Made by a program: the position numbers and the translations under genes
IMG/VR virus record: IMGVR_UViG_3300025138_012132
Location: 1 to 28,843 of that record
Direction: 5' to 3' (one strand)
Source: a virus
DNA: 28,843 nucleotides
Notes under the pieces: generated by a model
The model's database searches: none
What the model saw: the letters and a program-made list of their open reading frames with translations, nothing else
What the model was told of the DNA's origin: nothing
Shown here: positions 1 to 6,601 of the stretch, in pieces
How positions within the stretch are numbered: position 1 is the first letter of the stretch
Layout: each line of letters begins with the position of its first letter

Positions 1-127
1 TGTTAAACACCAAGGTGCTGCAATGGTTACCACTAAAGCATCAGGTGTATTTAGAGAAAATGATAACCTAGCTAGAAAAGAATTTTTTGATAGTTTAAAA
101 ATTAATAACGGAGGACACAATATATAA
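1..127 (+). CDS. 3' end of an unidentified gene (partial)
   Basis: An open frame enters from the left edge (first full codon at base 2) and ends at a TAA at 125-127. It supplies about 41 C-terminal residues containing the stretches KHQGAAMVTTKASG and EFFDSLKINNGG. The codon use and AT content match the downstream genes, and the stop lies only 3 bases before the next start, so this is probably the last part of a phage gene in the same operon. I cannot identify the family from so short a tail. Its position before a phosphoribosyltransferase and a MazG-like gene makes a nucleotide-metabolism role possible, but that is a guess. Confidence 0.6.
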   Translation, partial: VKHQGAAMVTTKASGVFRENDNLARKEFFDSLKINNGGHNI

Positions 128-130
128 GAT

Positions 131-667
131 ATGGCATTAACAGTACACAATAGAACAATTTTAAGTTGGGGAGATATTAATGATTTAGTAGATGAATTAT
201 GTAAAAAAATCCCCTTAAATTTACCTTTAATAGACTCAGTTCACGGAATCCCAAGAGGTGGTTTAATACCTGCAGTACTAATCTCTCATAAATTAGGTTT
301 ACCTTATGTTAATGCTGTAGGCTCTAATACTTTAGTTGTAGATGATATAGCAGACACAGGAGTTACTTTAGAAAATTCACCTGGTGTTTATACTGCAGTA
401 TTACATTATAAACCTCATACATCATGTTTTATACCACAACTTTGGGCTAAATTACATGAGGGAGATGAATGGATTATATATCCATGGGAAACAAAAGACT
501 CAGATCCAATTCAAGATTATTTAAAAAGTGAAGAATTTAATGAATTTGCAGAAAGAGAAGATAATAGTAATAAAGAACTTGGACATCTGAAAGATACTTT
601 GTATATTGCGGGTATGACAAATGATAAAGAAGGATCATTTATGAAATTTCAAAATAAAATAAAATAA
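131..667 (+). CDS. Phosphoribosyltransferase-family protein
   Basis: This 178-residue protein has the type I phosphoribosyltransferase signature. The PRPP-binding loop TLVVDDIADTGVTL is at about residues 67-80: hydrophobic residues, two Asp, then the D-T-G-x-T turn that holds the 5'-phosphate. An upstream HGIPRGGLIP segment at about 39-48 matches the PPi-loop region of purine-type enzymes (xanthine/guanine PRTases). The segment IYPWE near residue 117 is also typical of that group. About 50 residues follow the catalytic fold and are not recognisable. Such enzymes couple a nucleobase to PRPP, so a salvage role in phage nucleotide supply is likely, but the base cannot be read from the sequence. 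The next gene starts 1 base after the stop, which suggests cotranscription with the MazG-like gene. A GGAGG string at 109-113 is too far upstream (about 17 bases) to be a normal ribosome site. Confidence 0.82.
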   Translation: MALTVHNRTILSWGDINDLVDELCKKIPLNLPLIDSVHGIPRGGLIPAVLISHKLGLPYVNAVGSNTLVVDDIADTGVTLENSPGVYTAVLHYKPHTSCFIPQLWAKLHEGDEWIIYPWETKDSDPIQDYLKSEEFNEFAEREDNSNKELGHLKDTLYIAGMTNDKEGSFMKFQNKIK

Positions 668-668
668 A

Positions 669-1229
669 ATGAACAAACAATTAAAATTATTTCCAGAAGA
701 AGAATTACCTGTATGGGTTAATGAAGTTCCATTTGTATCGGAAGTAGAAACTTTTAATCGTACGTTCGGAAAACCAAATAATTATGAGCCAACAATACCA
801 GAAAAAAAGGAGTGGCAATTCGTATACGACTTTATACTTGAAGAATTGGAAGAATATAGACAAGCTTGCGAAAACGGAGACATCGTGGAAGTTTTGGATG
901 CTTTGTGCGATATTGCTTACGTTTCCCTTGGGAACGGTACTATGCTACATGGTCTTAAAGATAAGATATGGCCTGCATATCAAGAAGTACAAGGAAGTAA
1001 TATGTCAAAGTCTTGCCTCACTGAAGAAGAAGCCATGGAGACTGTCTCCATCCGCTCTAAAGAACAAGCTGAGCCATGTCATTATGAGCAAGTGGAAACC
1101 CGATTTGTAGTATATAGAACACGTGATCGTAAAGTAATGAAATCAATAAATTACTACAGACCAGATCTCCAACAATTTTTTACAGGAGATGAATTACAAA
1201 AATTTCATCAACCAGGAGCTGTTATATAA
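669..1229 (+). CDS. MazG-like nucleotide pyrophosphohydrolase
   Basis: This 186-residue protein contains an all-alpha NTP pyrophosphatase (MazG/PRA-PH/dUTPase-like) core. EELEE lies at about residues 58-62, followed by EVLDALCDIAY at 74-84, giving the E-x-x-E...E-x-x-D metal-binding pattern (E58, E61/E62, E74, D77, D81). The family hydrolyses (d)NTPs or related nucleotides to NMP plus pyrophosphate, and MazG-type genes are common in marine T4-like phages. The 60-residue C-terminal tail (RTRDRKVMKS... ending HQPGAVI) is not recognisable. The gene sits between the phosphoribosyltransferase and the DNA polymerase, with essentially no spacing. Bases 720-1090 are noticeably less AT-rich and use more G/C-ending codons than the neighbours, which could mean a more recent origin. 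An overlapping +frame reading at 784-1110 is a shadow. Confidence 0.8.
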   Translation: MNKQLKLFPEEELPVWVNEVPFVSEVETFNRTFGKPNNYEPTIPEKKEWQFVYDFILEELEEYRQACENGDIVEVLDALCDIAYVSLGNGTMLHGLKDKIWPAYQEVQGSNMSKSCLTEEEAMETVSIRSKEQAEPCHYEQVETRFVVYRTRDRKVMKSINYYRPDLQQFFTGDELQKFHQPGAVI

Positions 1230-2972
1230 ATGTATAAAAAATGTTATCAAGGTAAAAAGTTAGGACATAATGTTTGGGAGATGCATCTTTGGGAAGAAGA
1301 TAAAGGCCACCAAGTTATACCTTATGAAAATATAGCATATCAAGAATGTAAGGAAGAAGACCACACTAATATTGGGTTAAATGGGGAGTATTTAAGACAT
1401 ACTAATAACTGGTATTTCTCCAGAAATCCCAATTATAGTGATAAAAACACTCCTGGTCTTCATTTTCATGATATGAAAATACATCAAAAATTCTTAGTTG
1501 AAAGATATGGAATTAATGATGTACCTTCTACAGGGCATAGAGAAGTATTTTTTGATATTGAGTGTGAAATTGGGGGTGCCTTAACTGAAGATTATATTGA
1601 AAGTGCACCAATGCCTATTACTTCAATTGCTTGGTGGGATAAAACACCTGATACTTGGCATATTTTAATTCTTGATAAAAAGAACCAACTTAAACATACT
1701 AAAGCTAGAAATAAAGAAATTATACCTTGTAGTACTGAAAGTCAATTACTAGCTAAATTCATTGAAATAATTAGAGATATAGATCCCGATATTTTAATTG
1801 GTTATAATTCAGATTATTTTGATATACCTTATTTATATTATAGAATGTGTAATACAATAGGCAAAGAATTTGCTGATCATTTATCTCCTTTAGGTAAAGT
1901 AGAATCTAAGAAATTTTCTAAGTTTTTTTATAAACGAAACCAGTTTGTTGATATTGTAGGAGTTGAATCACTTGATTATATTCGTTTACATAAAAAATAT
2001 AGTTGGAAAGATGAACCAAGCTGGAAACTAGATGCTATTGGGAAGAAATATGTTGGTATGAATAAAGTTGAGTATGAAGGAAATTTAGATCAATTATTTG
2101 AAACCGATATACAAAAGTTTATTCAATATAATTTTGTTGATGTTGAAATACTTCAAAAACTAGATGAAAAATTACAATATATTGCTTTAACTAAAAACTT
2201 ATCACATAAAGGTAAACATAATTATAGTGAAGTTTATTCTAATAGTGTAACTCAAGATGGAGCAATTTCAGCTTATTTATTATCTCAAAATATAATCCCA
2301 CCCCCTAAAGAACCTAACCCTCAAAAGAAAGATGGTTATGCTGGAGGATATCTTTTTTGCCCCAAGGCAGGATTATACAAGTATATGTTTGATGAGGATT
2401 TAACATCACTATATCCATCTATAATTATGTCGATTAACATAGGTAAAGAAACATTTGTGGGTCGTATTATAGATGCAGATGACCGTAATAATAGATTGGG
2501 GCTTAATGATTTAAAAGCTAGAGATTCTAAAGATTTATTATTAGTTGAAAATGGAAAACGACGTCAAACTAATGTTGAAGCTGGAGAATTAGTGAAAATA
2601 ATTGAATCACAAAATTTAGCTGTAGCTGCTAATGGTTCAATGTTTAGAACAGATAAAGAAGCAGTATTATCAACTATACTTAAAAAATGGTTTGAAGAAC
2701 GTGTTTTATATAAAGGACGTATGAAAGCTGCTTATAAAGCTAAAGATACTGAAAAAGGTGAATATAATTATTTAATGCAATATACAATGAAAATTTTGCT
2801 TAATAGTTTATATGGAGCTACAGCTTTACCTTCATTTAGATATGGTATGAATCATTCAATATTAAGTGAAGCAATCACACTGTCAGGACACAGAATTATA
2901 CAAGAATCGGCTCTTTGCGCAAATAGACATATGAATAAAGTTATGCGTGGAGAATTAAAATTAAAAATATAA
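1230..2972 (+). CDS. 43A: DNA polymerase gp43, N-terminal piece (exonuclease, palm motif A, fingers motif B)
   Basis: This 580-residue protein is the first two thirds of a T4-type family B DNA polymerase. It has all three exonuclease motifs: FFDIE (D109, E111), GYNSDYFD (N193, D198) and YNFVD (Y300, D304). Polymerase motif A is DEDLTSLYPSI (catalytic D390) and motif B is KILLNSLYGA (from K521). The protein stops about 50 residues after motif B, before the motif C aspartates, which lie on a separate gene 668 bases downstream. The two pieces add up to 891 residues, close to the 898 of T4 gp43, so together they appear complete. Alone, this piece could proofread but would lack one catalytic Asp pair for synthesis. 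The start follows the MazG-like stop directly, and its TAA overlaps the next ATG by one base. Confidence 0.96.
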   Translation: MYKKCYQGKKLGHNVWEMHLWEEDKGHQVIPYENIAYQECKEEDHTNIGLNGEYLRHTNNWYFSRNPNYSDKNTPGLHFHDMKIHQKFLVERYGINDVPSTGHREVFFDIECEIGGALTEDYIESAPMPITSIAWWDKTPDTWHILILDKKNQLKHTKARNKEIIPCSTESQLLAKFIEIIRDIDPDILIGYNSDYFDIPYLYYRMCNTIGKEFADHLSPLGKVESKKFSKFFYKRNQFVDIVGVESLDYIRLHKKYSWKDEPSWKLDAIGKKYVGMNKVEYEGNLDQLFETDIQKFIQYNFVDVEILQKLDEKLQYIALTKNLSHKGKHNYSEVYSNSVTQDGAISAYLLSQNIIPPPKEPNPQKKDGYAGGYLFCPKAGLYKYMFDEDLTSLYPSIIMSINIGKETFVGRIIDADDRNNRLGLNDLKARDSKDLLLVENGKRRQTNVEAGELVKIIESQNLAVAANGSMFRTDKEAVLSTILKKWFEERVLYKGRMKAAYKAKDTEKGEYNYLMQYTMKILLNSLYGATALPSFRYGMNHSILSEAITLSGHRIIQESALCANRHMNKVMRGELKLKI

Positions 2973-3235
2973 TGGCATTAAAAAAACAATCAATTAGAAG
3001 TAACCAATTAATTACCGAAAACGGAGAACCTGTTTCTAAAGAAGAACTAATATTAAGAAGTGAAGGATGGAGTGAAATTCAAGAAAATTTCTTCAGAAAA
3101 ATGCTTAAACAGGGAGGAACATTTAAAGTCGCTGGAATTAAATATAAAATTGAATTAATTGAAAGGAACGATTTAGATTCAAATGGAAATAAACCAGTTA
3201 ATTTACCTCCATTACCAGGAGAAAGAACCTTTTAA
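2972..3235 (+). CDS. Unknown 87-residue protein between the polymerase halves
   Basis: A small gene whose ATG overlaps the 43A stop by one base. The product is 87 residues, lysine- and glutamate-rich, with no signal peptide or membrane segment. Around residues 30-62 is GWSEIQENFFRKMLKQGG followed by a short beta-like stretch (FKVAGIKYKIELIE), suggesting a small alpha/beta fold. The tail is proline-rich (VNLPPLPGERTF). I do not recognise the family. It has none of the motifs of a homing endonuclease (no GIY-YIG, HNH or LAGLIDADG), which are the usual elements found in interrupted phage replication genes. Translational coupling with 43A looks likely. A role in bridging or stabilising the polymerase halves is conceivable but unsupported by sequence. 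Confidence 0.78.
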   Translation: MALKKQSIRSNQLITENGEPVSKEELILRSEGWSEIQENFFRKMLKQGGTFKVAGIKYKIELIERNDLDSNGNKPVNLPPLPGERTF

Positions 3236-3245
3236 ATATAAAAAT

Positions 3246-3644
3246 ATGATAAAAGGAGTTATAGCGGGTGCATTTGATATTATACACCCTGGTTACATTA
3301 AAATGTTTAAAGAAGCAAAACAACATTGTGATAGTTTAATTATACTTTTACATACTGACCCTACAATTGAAAGACCAGAAAAATTAAAAGCTATATTAAA
3401 TGTAGAGGATAGAAAAGAAATACTAGAATCTATTAAATATGTTGATGATGTAATTAGTTACACTTTTGAATCTCAATTATATGATTTACTTAAAATGGGT
3501 GAATTTGATATTAGATTTTTAGGAGATGATTATAAAGATGAACCTTTTACGGGAGATAATTTAAGAATTTTAATACATTATTTAAATAGAGACCATGGTT
3601 GGTCATCAACTAAATTTAAAAAATTAATAGCACAATCGTTATGA
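3246..3644 (+). CDS. Cytidylyltransferase-fold nucleotidyltransferase
   Basis: This 132-residue protein has the HxGH-superfamily nucleotidyltransferase layout. GAFDIIHPGYIKM at about residues 7-19 matches GxFDxxHxGH, with the last His replaced by Tyr. A KYVDDV segment follows in mid-protein, and HGWSSTKFKKL near the C-terminus matches the ISSTxxR-type motif. Its length fits single-domain TagD/GCT (glycerol-3-phosphate cytidylyltransferase) or the nucleotidyltransferase domain of HldE. These enzymes join CTP or ATP to a phosphorylated polyol or sugar. I start at the ATG at 3246, which puts the conserved strand at the N-terminus; a longer frame from 3183 would overlap the preceding gene. The gene lies between the DNA polymerase halves, and its TGA overlaps the 43B start (ATGA). 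A cytidylyl- or adenylyl-transferase would fit the downstream glycan island better than a replication operon. Substrate unknown. Confidence 0.82.
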   Translation: MIKGVIAGAFDIIHPGYIKMFKEAKQHCDSLIILLHTDPTIERPEKLKAILNVEDRKEILESIKYVDDVISYTFESQLYDLLKMGEFDIRFLGDDYKDEPFTGDNLRILIHYLNRDHGWSSTKFKKLIAQSL

Positions 3645-4576
3645 AACATTTAGAAGAAACACCTTGGTGGATATGTGATGCAGATGATGAAAACTATTGT
3701 GCTTATGTAGATACAGATTCTAATTATTTTAATGCTGAACCTATATTATTTCATTTATATCCTAATTTTGAAGAATTTACAGATAAAAAAAAAGATGATA
3801 TTTTAGAAAAAGTAGCACTTAAGTATCAAGATGTTATTACTAACCATTATGATAATTTAGCTAGGGATTGTTTTAATGTATCAGAACATAGACTTGAAAT
3901 GAAAACCGAGTGTGTAATCAGATCAGCTTATTTTAGAGCTACTAGGCGTTATGCACAATGGATTACTAAACAAGAAGGCATTGAAAAAGAAACTTTAGAT
4001 ATTAAGGGTTTGGAGTTTATGAAAGCAAATTTTCCACCTATCTTAGGAGAATTTTTTAATGATATTCTTCAACAAGTACTTAAAGGTGAAGAAAAAGATA
4101 ATATAATTTCTCAAATTAAAGTATTTAAAAAACAAATATTAGGCGGAGAAATATCATTAGCAAAATTAGGTAATCCTACTGCAGTTAAAAAATTACAAAA
4201 ATACTCAGGTACAAGTGCCAGAGCAGGTGAAATGTTTACTGAAATACTTAAAGGTGCCCCCGCACCTGTAAGAGCAGCTATTAGATATAATGATTTATTA
4301 AAATTATGGAAATTAGATAGAAAACATAATTTAATTACAATGGCTGATAAAGTCAAATGGATTTATTGTAAAGACAATCCGTATAAAATAGAAGCATTAG
4401 CATTTTTTGATTATGATATTCCTGAAAAAGTACAAGAATTTTTAGACAGATATGCTGATAGACAAAAAGTATTTGATTCAATATTATTAAATAAATTAGA
4501 AGGATTTTTTAGTGATTTACAGTGGTCATTAAATTTAAATCCTTATACAAATGCATTAAGTTCGTTTGAAATTTAA
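3641..4576 (+). CDS. 43B: DNA polymerase gp43, C-terminal piece (palm motif C and thumb)
   Basis: This 311-residue protein begins about 20 residues before the family B motif C, AYVDTDSNYF (catalytic D24 and D26), and continues through the rest of the palm and the thumb. Recognisable thumb features include RLEMKTECVIRSAYFRATRRYA (in T4 gp43 this region contacts primer-template) and a later IYCKDNPYKIEALAFFDYDIP segment. The C-terminus, NALSSFEI, is short and hydrophobic, as is the clamp-binding tail of T4 gp43; the clamp gene follows directly. The protein cannot work without 43A, which supplies motifs A and B. The start ATG overlaps the stop of the nucleotidyltransferase gene (ATGA), so it is probably translated by coupling. 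Split gene 43 is known in some Aeromonas T4-like phages; here two non-endonuclease genes separate the halves. Confidence 0.95.
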   Translation: MKHLEETPWWICDADDENYCAYVDTDSNYFNAEPILFHLYPNFEEFTDKKKDDILEKVALKYQDVITNHYDNLARDCFNVSEHRLEMKTECVIRSAYFRATRRYAQWITKQEGIEKETLDIKGLEFMKANFPPILGEFFNDILQQVLKGEEKDNIISQIKVFKKQILGGEISLAKLGNPTAVKKLQKYSGTSARAGEMFTEILKGAPAPVRAAIRYNDLLKLWKLDRKHNLITMADKVKWIYCKDNPYKIEALAFFDYDIPEKVQEFLDRYADRQKVFDSILLNKLEGFFSDLQWSLNLNPYTNALSSFEI

Positions 4577-4583
4577 AATAAAA

Positions 4584-4593
4584 TTCGTATATT
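4584..4593 (+). promoter_or_regulatory. TTCGTATATT element, copy 1 (upstream of the clamp gene)
   Basis: The 10-mer TTCGTATATT lies in the 23-base gap before the sliding-clamp ATG at 4600. Exact copies are in two other intergenic gaps, at 6247-6256 and 8768-8777. TATATT resembles the first six positions of the Bacteroidetes -7 box (TAnnTTTG). At this copy a TTTG at 4565-4568 precedes it by 19 bases, compatible with a -33 box. It could instead be an RNA element near the start codon, such as a site for a RegA-like translational repressor; in T4, RegA controls 44, 45 and 62. Function is inferred. Confidence 0.4.
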
Positions 4594-4599
4594 ACAGTT

Positions 4600-5322
4600 A
4601 TGATAAATAAAAACACATTAACATCAGTTATTTCCAAATATTACTTAAATGGTTTAAATAATCAGGTAAAATGGAGAATTAAAGATAACCAACTTATTAT
4701 TTATGCGGGTGAATCAGGTAGAGTATGTAAAATAGAACATAGTAATTTTCCATTAGAAGATGCTGAATTAGGTGTATTTGATACCCATAAATTAAGTAAA
4801 TTAATATCTATTACTAATGGTGATTTAATGGTTTCATTAGAAAAAATAAAAGCTGTCTATACTAAAATGCATTTTGCGGATGCTAATTTTGATTTAACTT
4901 ATTCATTAGCTGATATTCTTATTTTAGGTAAAAATACATATTATGAAGATCCTGAATCATTTGAAATGGAGCTTAATTTAACCAGAGAAGATATTGATCA
5001 TTTAATTAAAGCTAAAAGTGCATTAGCAGATGTAAATAATATGTTACTTACAAGTACCACAGATATGGATGGTACAAATATTTGTGAATTTATATTTGGT
5101 GATAATACTGGGTTTTCAAATAAAATAACATACCAAATTCAAGGTAATATATCTAAAAGTGGTATAGAAATACCTTTTGATTCTGATGTGTTTAAAGATA
5201 TCCTAAATGCTAATAAAGATATGGATAGTGGCACATTAAAGCTATCAGAACAAGGAATGTTAAAATTAAACTTCTATTCAGAAGAAGTAAATAGTGAATA
5301 TTTTATCGCAAGGAATGAGTAA
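4600..5322 (+). CDS. 45: Sliding clamp (DNA polymerase processivity factor) gp45
   Basis: This 240-residue protein fits T4 gp45 (228 residues) in length, context and pattern. It has two clamp-like repeats of alternating beta strands and helices, an N-terminal N-x-x-x-L-x-x-V-I-S helix start, and a mid-protein strand-rich stretch with AFDTHKLSKLISI-like character (here VFDTHKLSKLI, about residues 60-70). It also has an acidic, strand-rich C-terminal domain. It would form the trimeric ring that tethers the split polymerase to DNA and, in T4, also activates late transcription. Gene order polymerase, clamp, then clamp loader further on matches the T4-like replication set. It starts 23 bases after 43B, behind a TTCGTATATT element. 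Its last codons overlap the start of the next gene by 8 bases. Confidence 0.87.
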   Translation: MINKNTLTSVISKYYLNGLNNQVKWRIKDNQLIIYAGESGRVCKIEHSNFPLEDAELGVFDTHKLSKLISITNGDLMVSLEKIKAVYTKMHFADANFDLTYSLADILILGKNTYYEDPESFEMELNLTREDIDHLIKAKSALADVNNMLLTSTTDMDGTNICEFIFGDNTGFSNKITYQIQGNISKSGIEIPFDSDVFKDILNANKDMDSGTLKLSEQGMLKLNFYSEEVNSEYFIARNE

Positions 5323-5695
5323 AAAACCCGATATGTATGCTGAAAATAAGGCTATAATGCCCTATGGAGATAGTGTTGCGGCTCCAAAAATAGAATTAGA
5401 AGATACTAATTCGTGGGTAGCTAAACAAACAGTAGATGTAAATAATTATTTAGCAATAAAATTTGCTGAGTTAAAAGAAGAATACGCTAAGTTAATTTCA
5501 TTGTATAAATGGAATGAATTAGTAAATAAAGCTGATTTTAGTTTTATCCCAGTAAAAGGACATATTTATTTTTTATACCAACGAGAAGATGGGAATTTAT
5601 TTTTATCTCTTATTGAACCCGAATATTGGAACCAGTTATTTGTAGGTAAAGTAAAACTAGATTCAGATAATAAATGGATAAAAGAAGAAAATTAA
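5315..5695 (+). CDS. DUF2452-like protein
   Basis: This 126-residue protein starts at the ATG at 5315, which overlaps the clamp stop; an in-frame start 21 bases upstream is less likely because it would extend into the clamp gene. The N-terminal half carries MPYGDSVAAPKIEL. The C-terminal half has the pattern FIPVKGHIYFLYQREDGN, then LSLIEPEYWNQLFVGKVKLD and a final NKWIKEE. This resembles the DUF2452 family (a 'PviGk-YhLY...LSlisPeeW...LLaDhTW' pattern), which is found in Bacteroidetes and some eukaryotes and has no established function. Placement next to the clamp suggests cotranscription with replication genes but does not define a role. The family call is from memory of the motif, not a search. 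Confidence 0.62.
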   Translation: MSKKPDMYAENKAIMPYGDSVAAPKIELEDTNSWVAKQTVDVNNYLAIKFAELKEEYAKLISLYKWNELVNKADFSFIPVKGHIYFLYQREDGNLFLSLIEPEYWNQLFVGKVKLDSDNKWIKEEN

Positions 5696-5708
5696 TATAT
5701 GTATAATA
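5696..5708 (+). promoter_or_regulatory. TATATGTATAATA promoter-like element, copy 1
   Basis: The 13-mer TATATGTATAATA lies directly after the DUF2452-like stop and 82 bases before the Hsp20 start. An identical copy is at 12247-12259, in the only other block-opening gap of this kind. It contains a perfect TATAAT (5702-5707) preceded by TG, as in an extended -10 box but without the usual one-base spacer. I see no convincing -35 sequence at 16-18 bases, which would suit a phage-specific or activator-dependent promoter. It would drive the chaperone block. Confidence 0.45.
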
Positions 5709-5789
5709 GAACATAAGATTGCAGCTAGGGCGCGTTGTTATGTTTAAATTAAATTAACCGAGAGCTACGGCCTCACAAAACTAAATGAT
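5709..5789 (+). other. 81-base untranslated leader upstream of Hsp20
   Basis: This gap has no open frame of useful length. It is clearly richer in G and C than its surroundings at 5717-5737 (around GCAGCTAGGGCGCG) and 5758-5773 (around CCGAGAGCTACGGCCTC), separated by an AT block. If transcription starts just after the TATAAT at 5702-5707, this would be a 5' leader of about 75 bases. I see only short imperfect stems (for example CCG...CGG at 5758-5770) and no known riboswitch or terminator fold. A thermosensor or protein-binding leader would be plausible for a heat-shock gene but is not demonstrated. Confidence 0.3.
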
Positions 5790-6209
5790 ATGAGTACATT
5801 ATTCAATGAACGTACACCGTTCGACTTACTATTCCGTAACCTATTCAAGGCAGACGGTGTTTTTCAACCAACAACGTTTGAAAACAAACAACCACACCCA
5901 CTAGATATTTTTTATGACGATGAAGGACTTCATTTTGAAGTTGCCTGTACCGGTCTAACTAAAAAAGACATCCAACTAGAAATTGATGGGGATCTTTTAA
6001 AGATTATCTATAATAAACCTAATGACGAAGAGTTCGACTATAGTGGCTACATTTACAAAGGATTAGCTTCTAGATCTTTTAATTTAGGGTATAAAGTAGC
6101 ATCTAAATTCGAACTTGAGAAATTAGAAGCAGAAATGAAAGATGGTTTGCTCCATTTATTTATTCCAATTGCGGAATCTAAAAAAGCAAAAACAATTAAA
6201 ATAAAATAA
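5790..6209 (+). CDS. Hsp20/alpha-crystallin small heat shock protein
   Basis: This 139-residue protein has the small heat-shock protein layout. A short N-terminal arm has PFDLLFRNLF (about residues 9-18). The alpha-crystallin domain begins near residue 37 with PLDIFYDDEGLHFEVACTGL and continues with KKDIQLEIDGDLLKI. A C-terminal DGLLHLFIPI strand precedes a lysine-rich tail with the I-x-I tail motif (KTIKIK). Such ATP-independent holdases keep client proteins folding-competent and are widespread in T4-like marine phages, though absent from T4 itself. It heads a chaperone block with GroES and GroEL downstream. Its first 200 bases use many more C-ending codons (TTC, AAC, ACC) than neighbouring genes, perhaps reflecting high expression or a different origin. 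Confidence 0.93.
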   Translation: MSTLFNERTPFDLLFRNLFKADGVFQPTTFENKQPHPLDIFYDDEGLHFEVACTGLTKKDIQLEIDGDLLKIIYNKPNDEEFDYSGYIYKGLASRSFNLGYKVASKFELEKLEAEMKDGLLHLFIPIAESKKAKTIKIK

Positions 6210-6246
6210 AAGTTTTACCAAAAAAGCGTGTCCTAGCGCAATATTA

Positions 6247-6256
6247 TTCGTATATT
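6247..6256 (+). promoter_or_regulatory. TTCGTATATT element, copy 2 (upstream of the GroES/GroEL block)
   Basis: An exact second copy of TTCGTATATT lies in the 71-base gap between Hsp20 and the 106-residue gene, 24 bases before the ATG at 6281. The spacing suits a promoter whose transcript would start just before the gene. A weak TGT at 6229-6231, 19 bases upstream, could stand for the -33 box. The following CTAAATAAATA also resembles the T4-like late promoter (TATAAATA), so a dual role cannot be excluded. Confidence 0.42.
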
Positions 6257-6280
6257 CACGTCTAAATAAATAAGTTATAT

Positions 6281-6601
6281 ATGGCTAGAAAATCAAAATC
6301 TCACACAACAATTTCAGACCCTTTATTGGATCCTTACTACATTACCAAAGATGAACTTTGCTACACAGTAAATGAAAAAATAACTCCTAATAAAGATCAT
6401 TTTAGATCTAAAGGAGGTGGTACTGAATATGCAAAACCCCAAGGATATTATCCTGAATTTCAACAAGCATTAGTAAAAATTGCTAAAGAAAAATTACATA
6501 CTAAAAAAGAGTATAACTCACTTCGTGAGTTTTTAGATGAATTTAAATTAATAGAAACAAATATAAAAAATTATACAAATGGAATTAGAAGCACTATTTG
6601 A
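6281..6601 (+). CDS. Conserved-looking phage protein of unknown function (106 aa)
   Basis: This 106-residue protein begins with a basic, Ser/Thr-rich leader (MARKSKSHTT), then DPLLDPYYITKDELCYTVNEKITP and a Gly-rich turn (RSKGGG). The C-terminal half is helical, with KIAKEKLHTKKEYNSLREFL. There is no signal peptide or transmembrane segment. The 'DPYYITKDxxCYTV' pattern gives the impression of a small protein shared by marine T4-like phages, but I know no name or function for it. It sits between Hsp20 and GroES, and its end overlaps the GroES start by 23 bases, so it is probably cotranscribed with the chaperonins. A chaperone-related role is only suggested by position. Confidence 0.72.
   Translation: MARKSKSHTTISDPLLDPYYITKDELCYTVNEKITPNKDHFRSKGGGTEYAKPQGYYPEFQQALVKIAKEKLHTKKEYNSLREFLDEFKLIETNIKNYTNGIRSTI

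Noticed and set aside
2972-3640. Homing endonuclease or intein as the cause of the polymerase split
   Set aside because: The intervening genes show no GIY-YIG, HNH or LAGLIDADG motif. 43A does not end, nor 43B begin, with intein splice signatures (Cys/Ser start, His-Asn end).
4111-4356. Open frame on the minus strand inside 43B (also minus frames at 11030, 11481, 11849, 16859, 19217, 19818, 20661, 21759, 22987)
   Set aside because: Each lies wholly or mostly opposite a well-supported + strand gene and has a low-complexity, uncharacteristic protein; they are shadows of AT-rich coding sequence.
5709-5789. tRNA or intrinsic terminator in the pre-Hsp20 gap
   Set aside because: No cloverleaf, no anticodon arm, and no stable GC stem followed by a T run could be built.
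6265-6272. CTAAATAAA before 6281 as a T4-type late promoter
   Set aside because: It differs from TATAAATA and such strings are frequent in an AT-rich genome; the TTCGTATATT element nearby is a better candidate.
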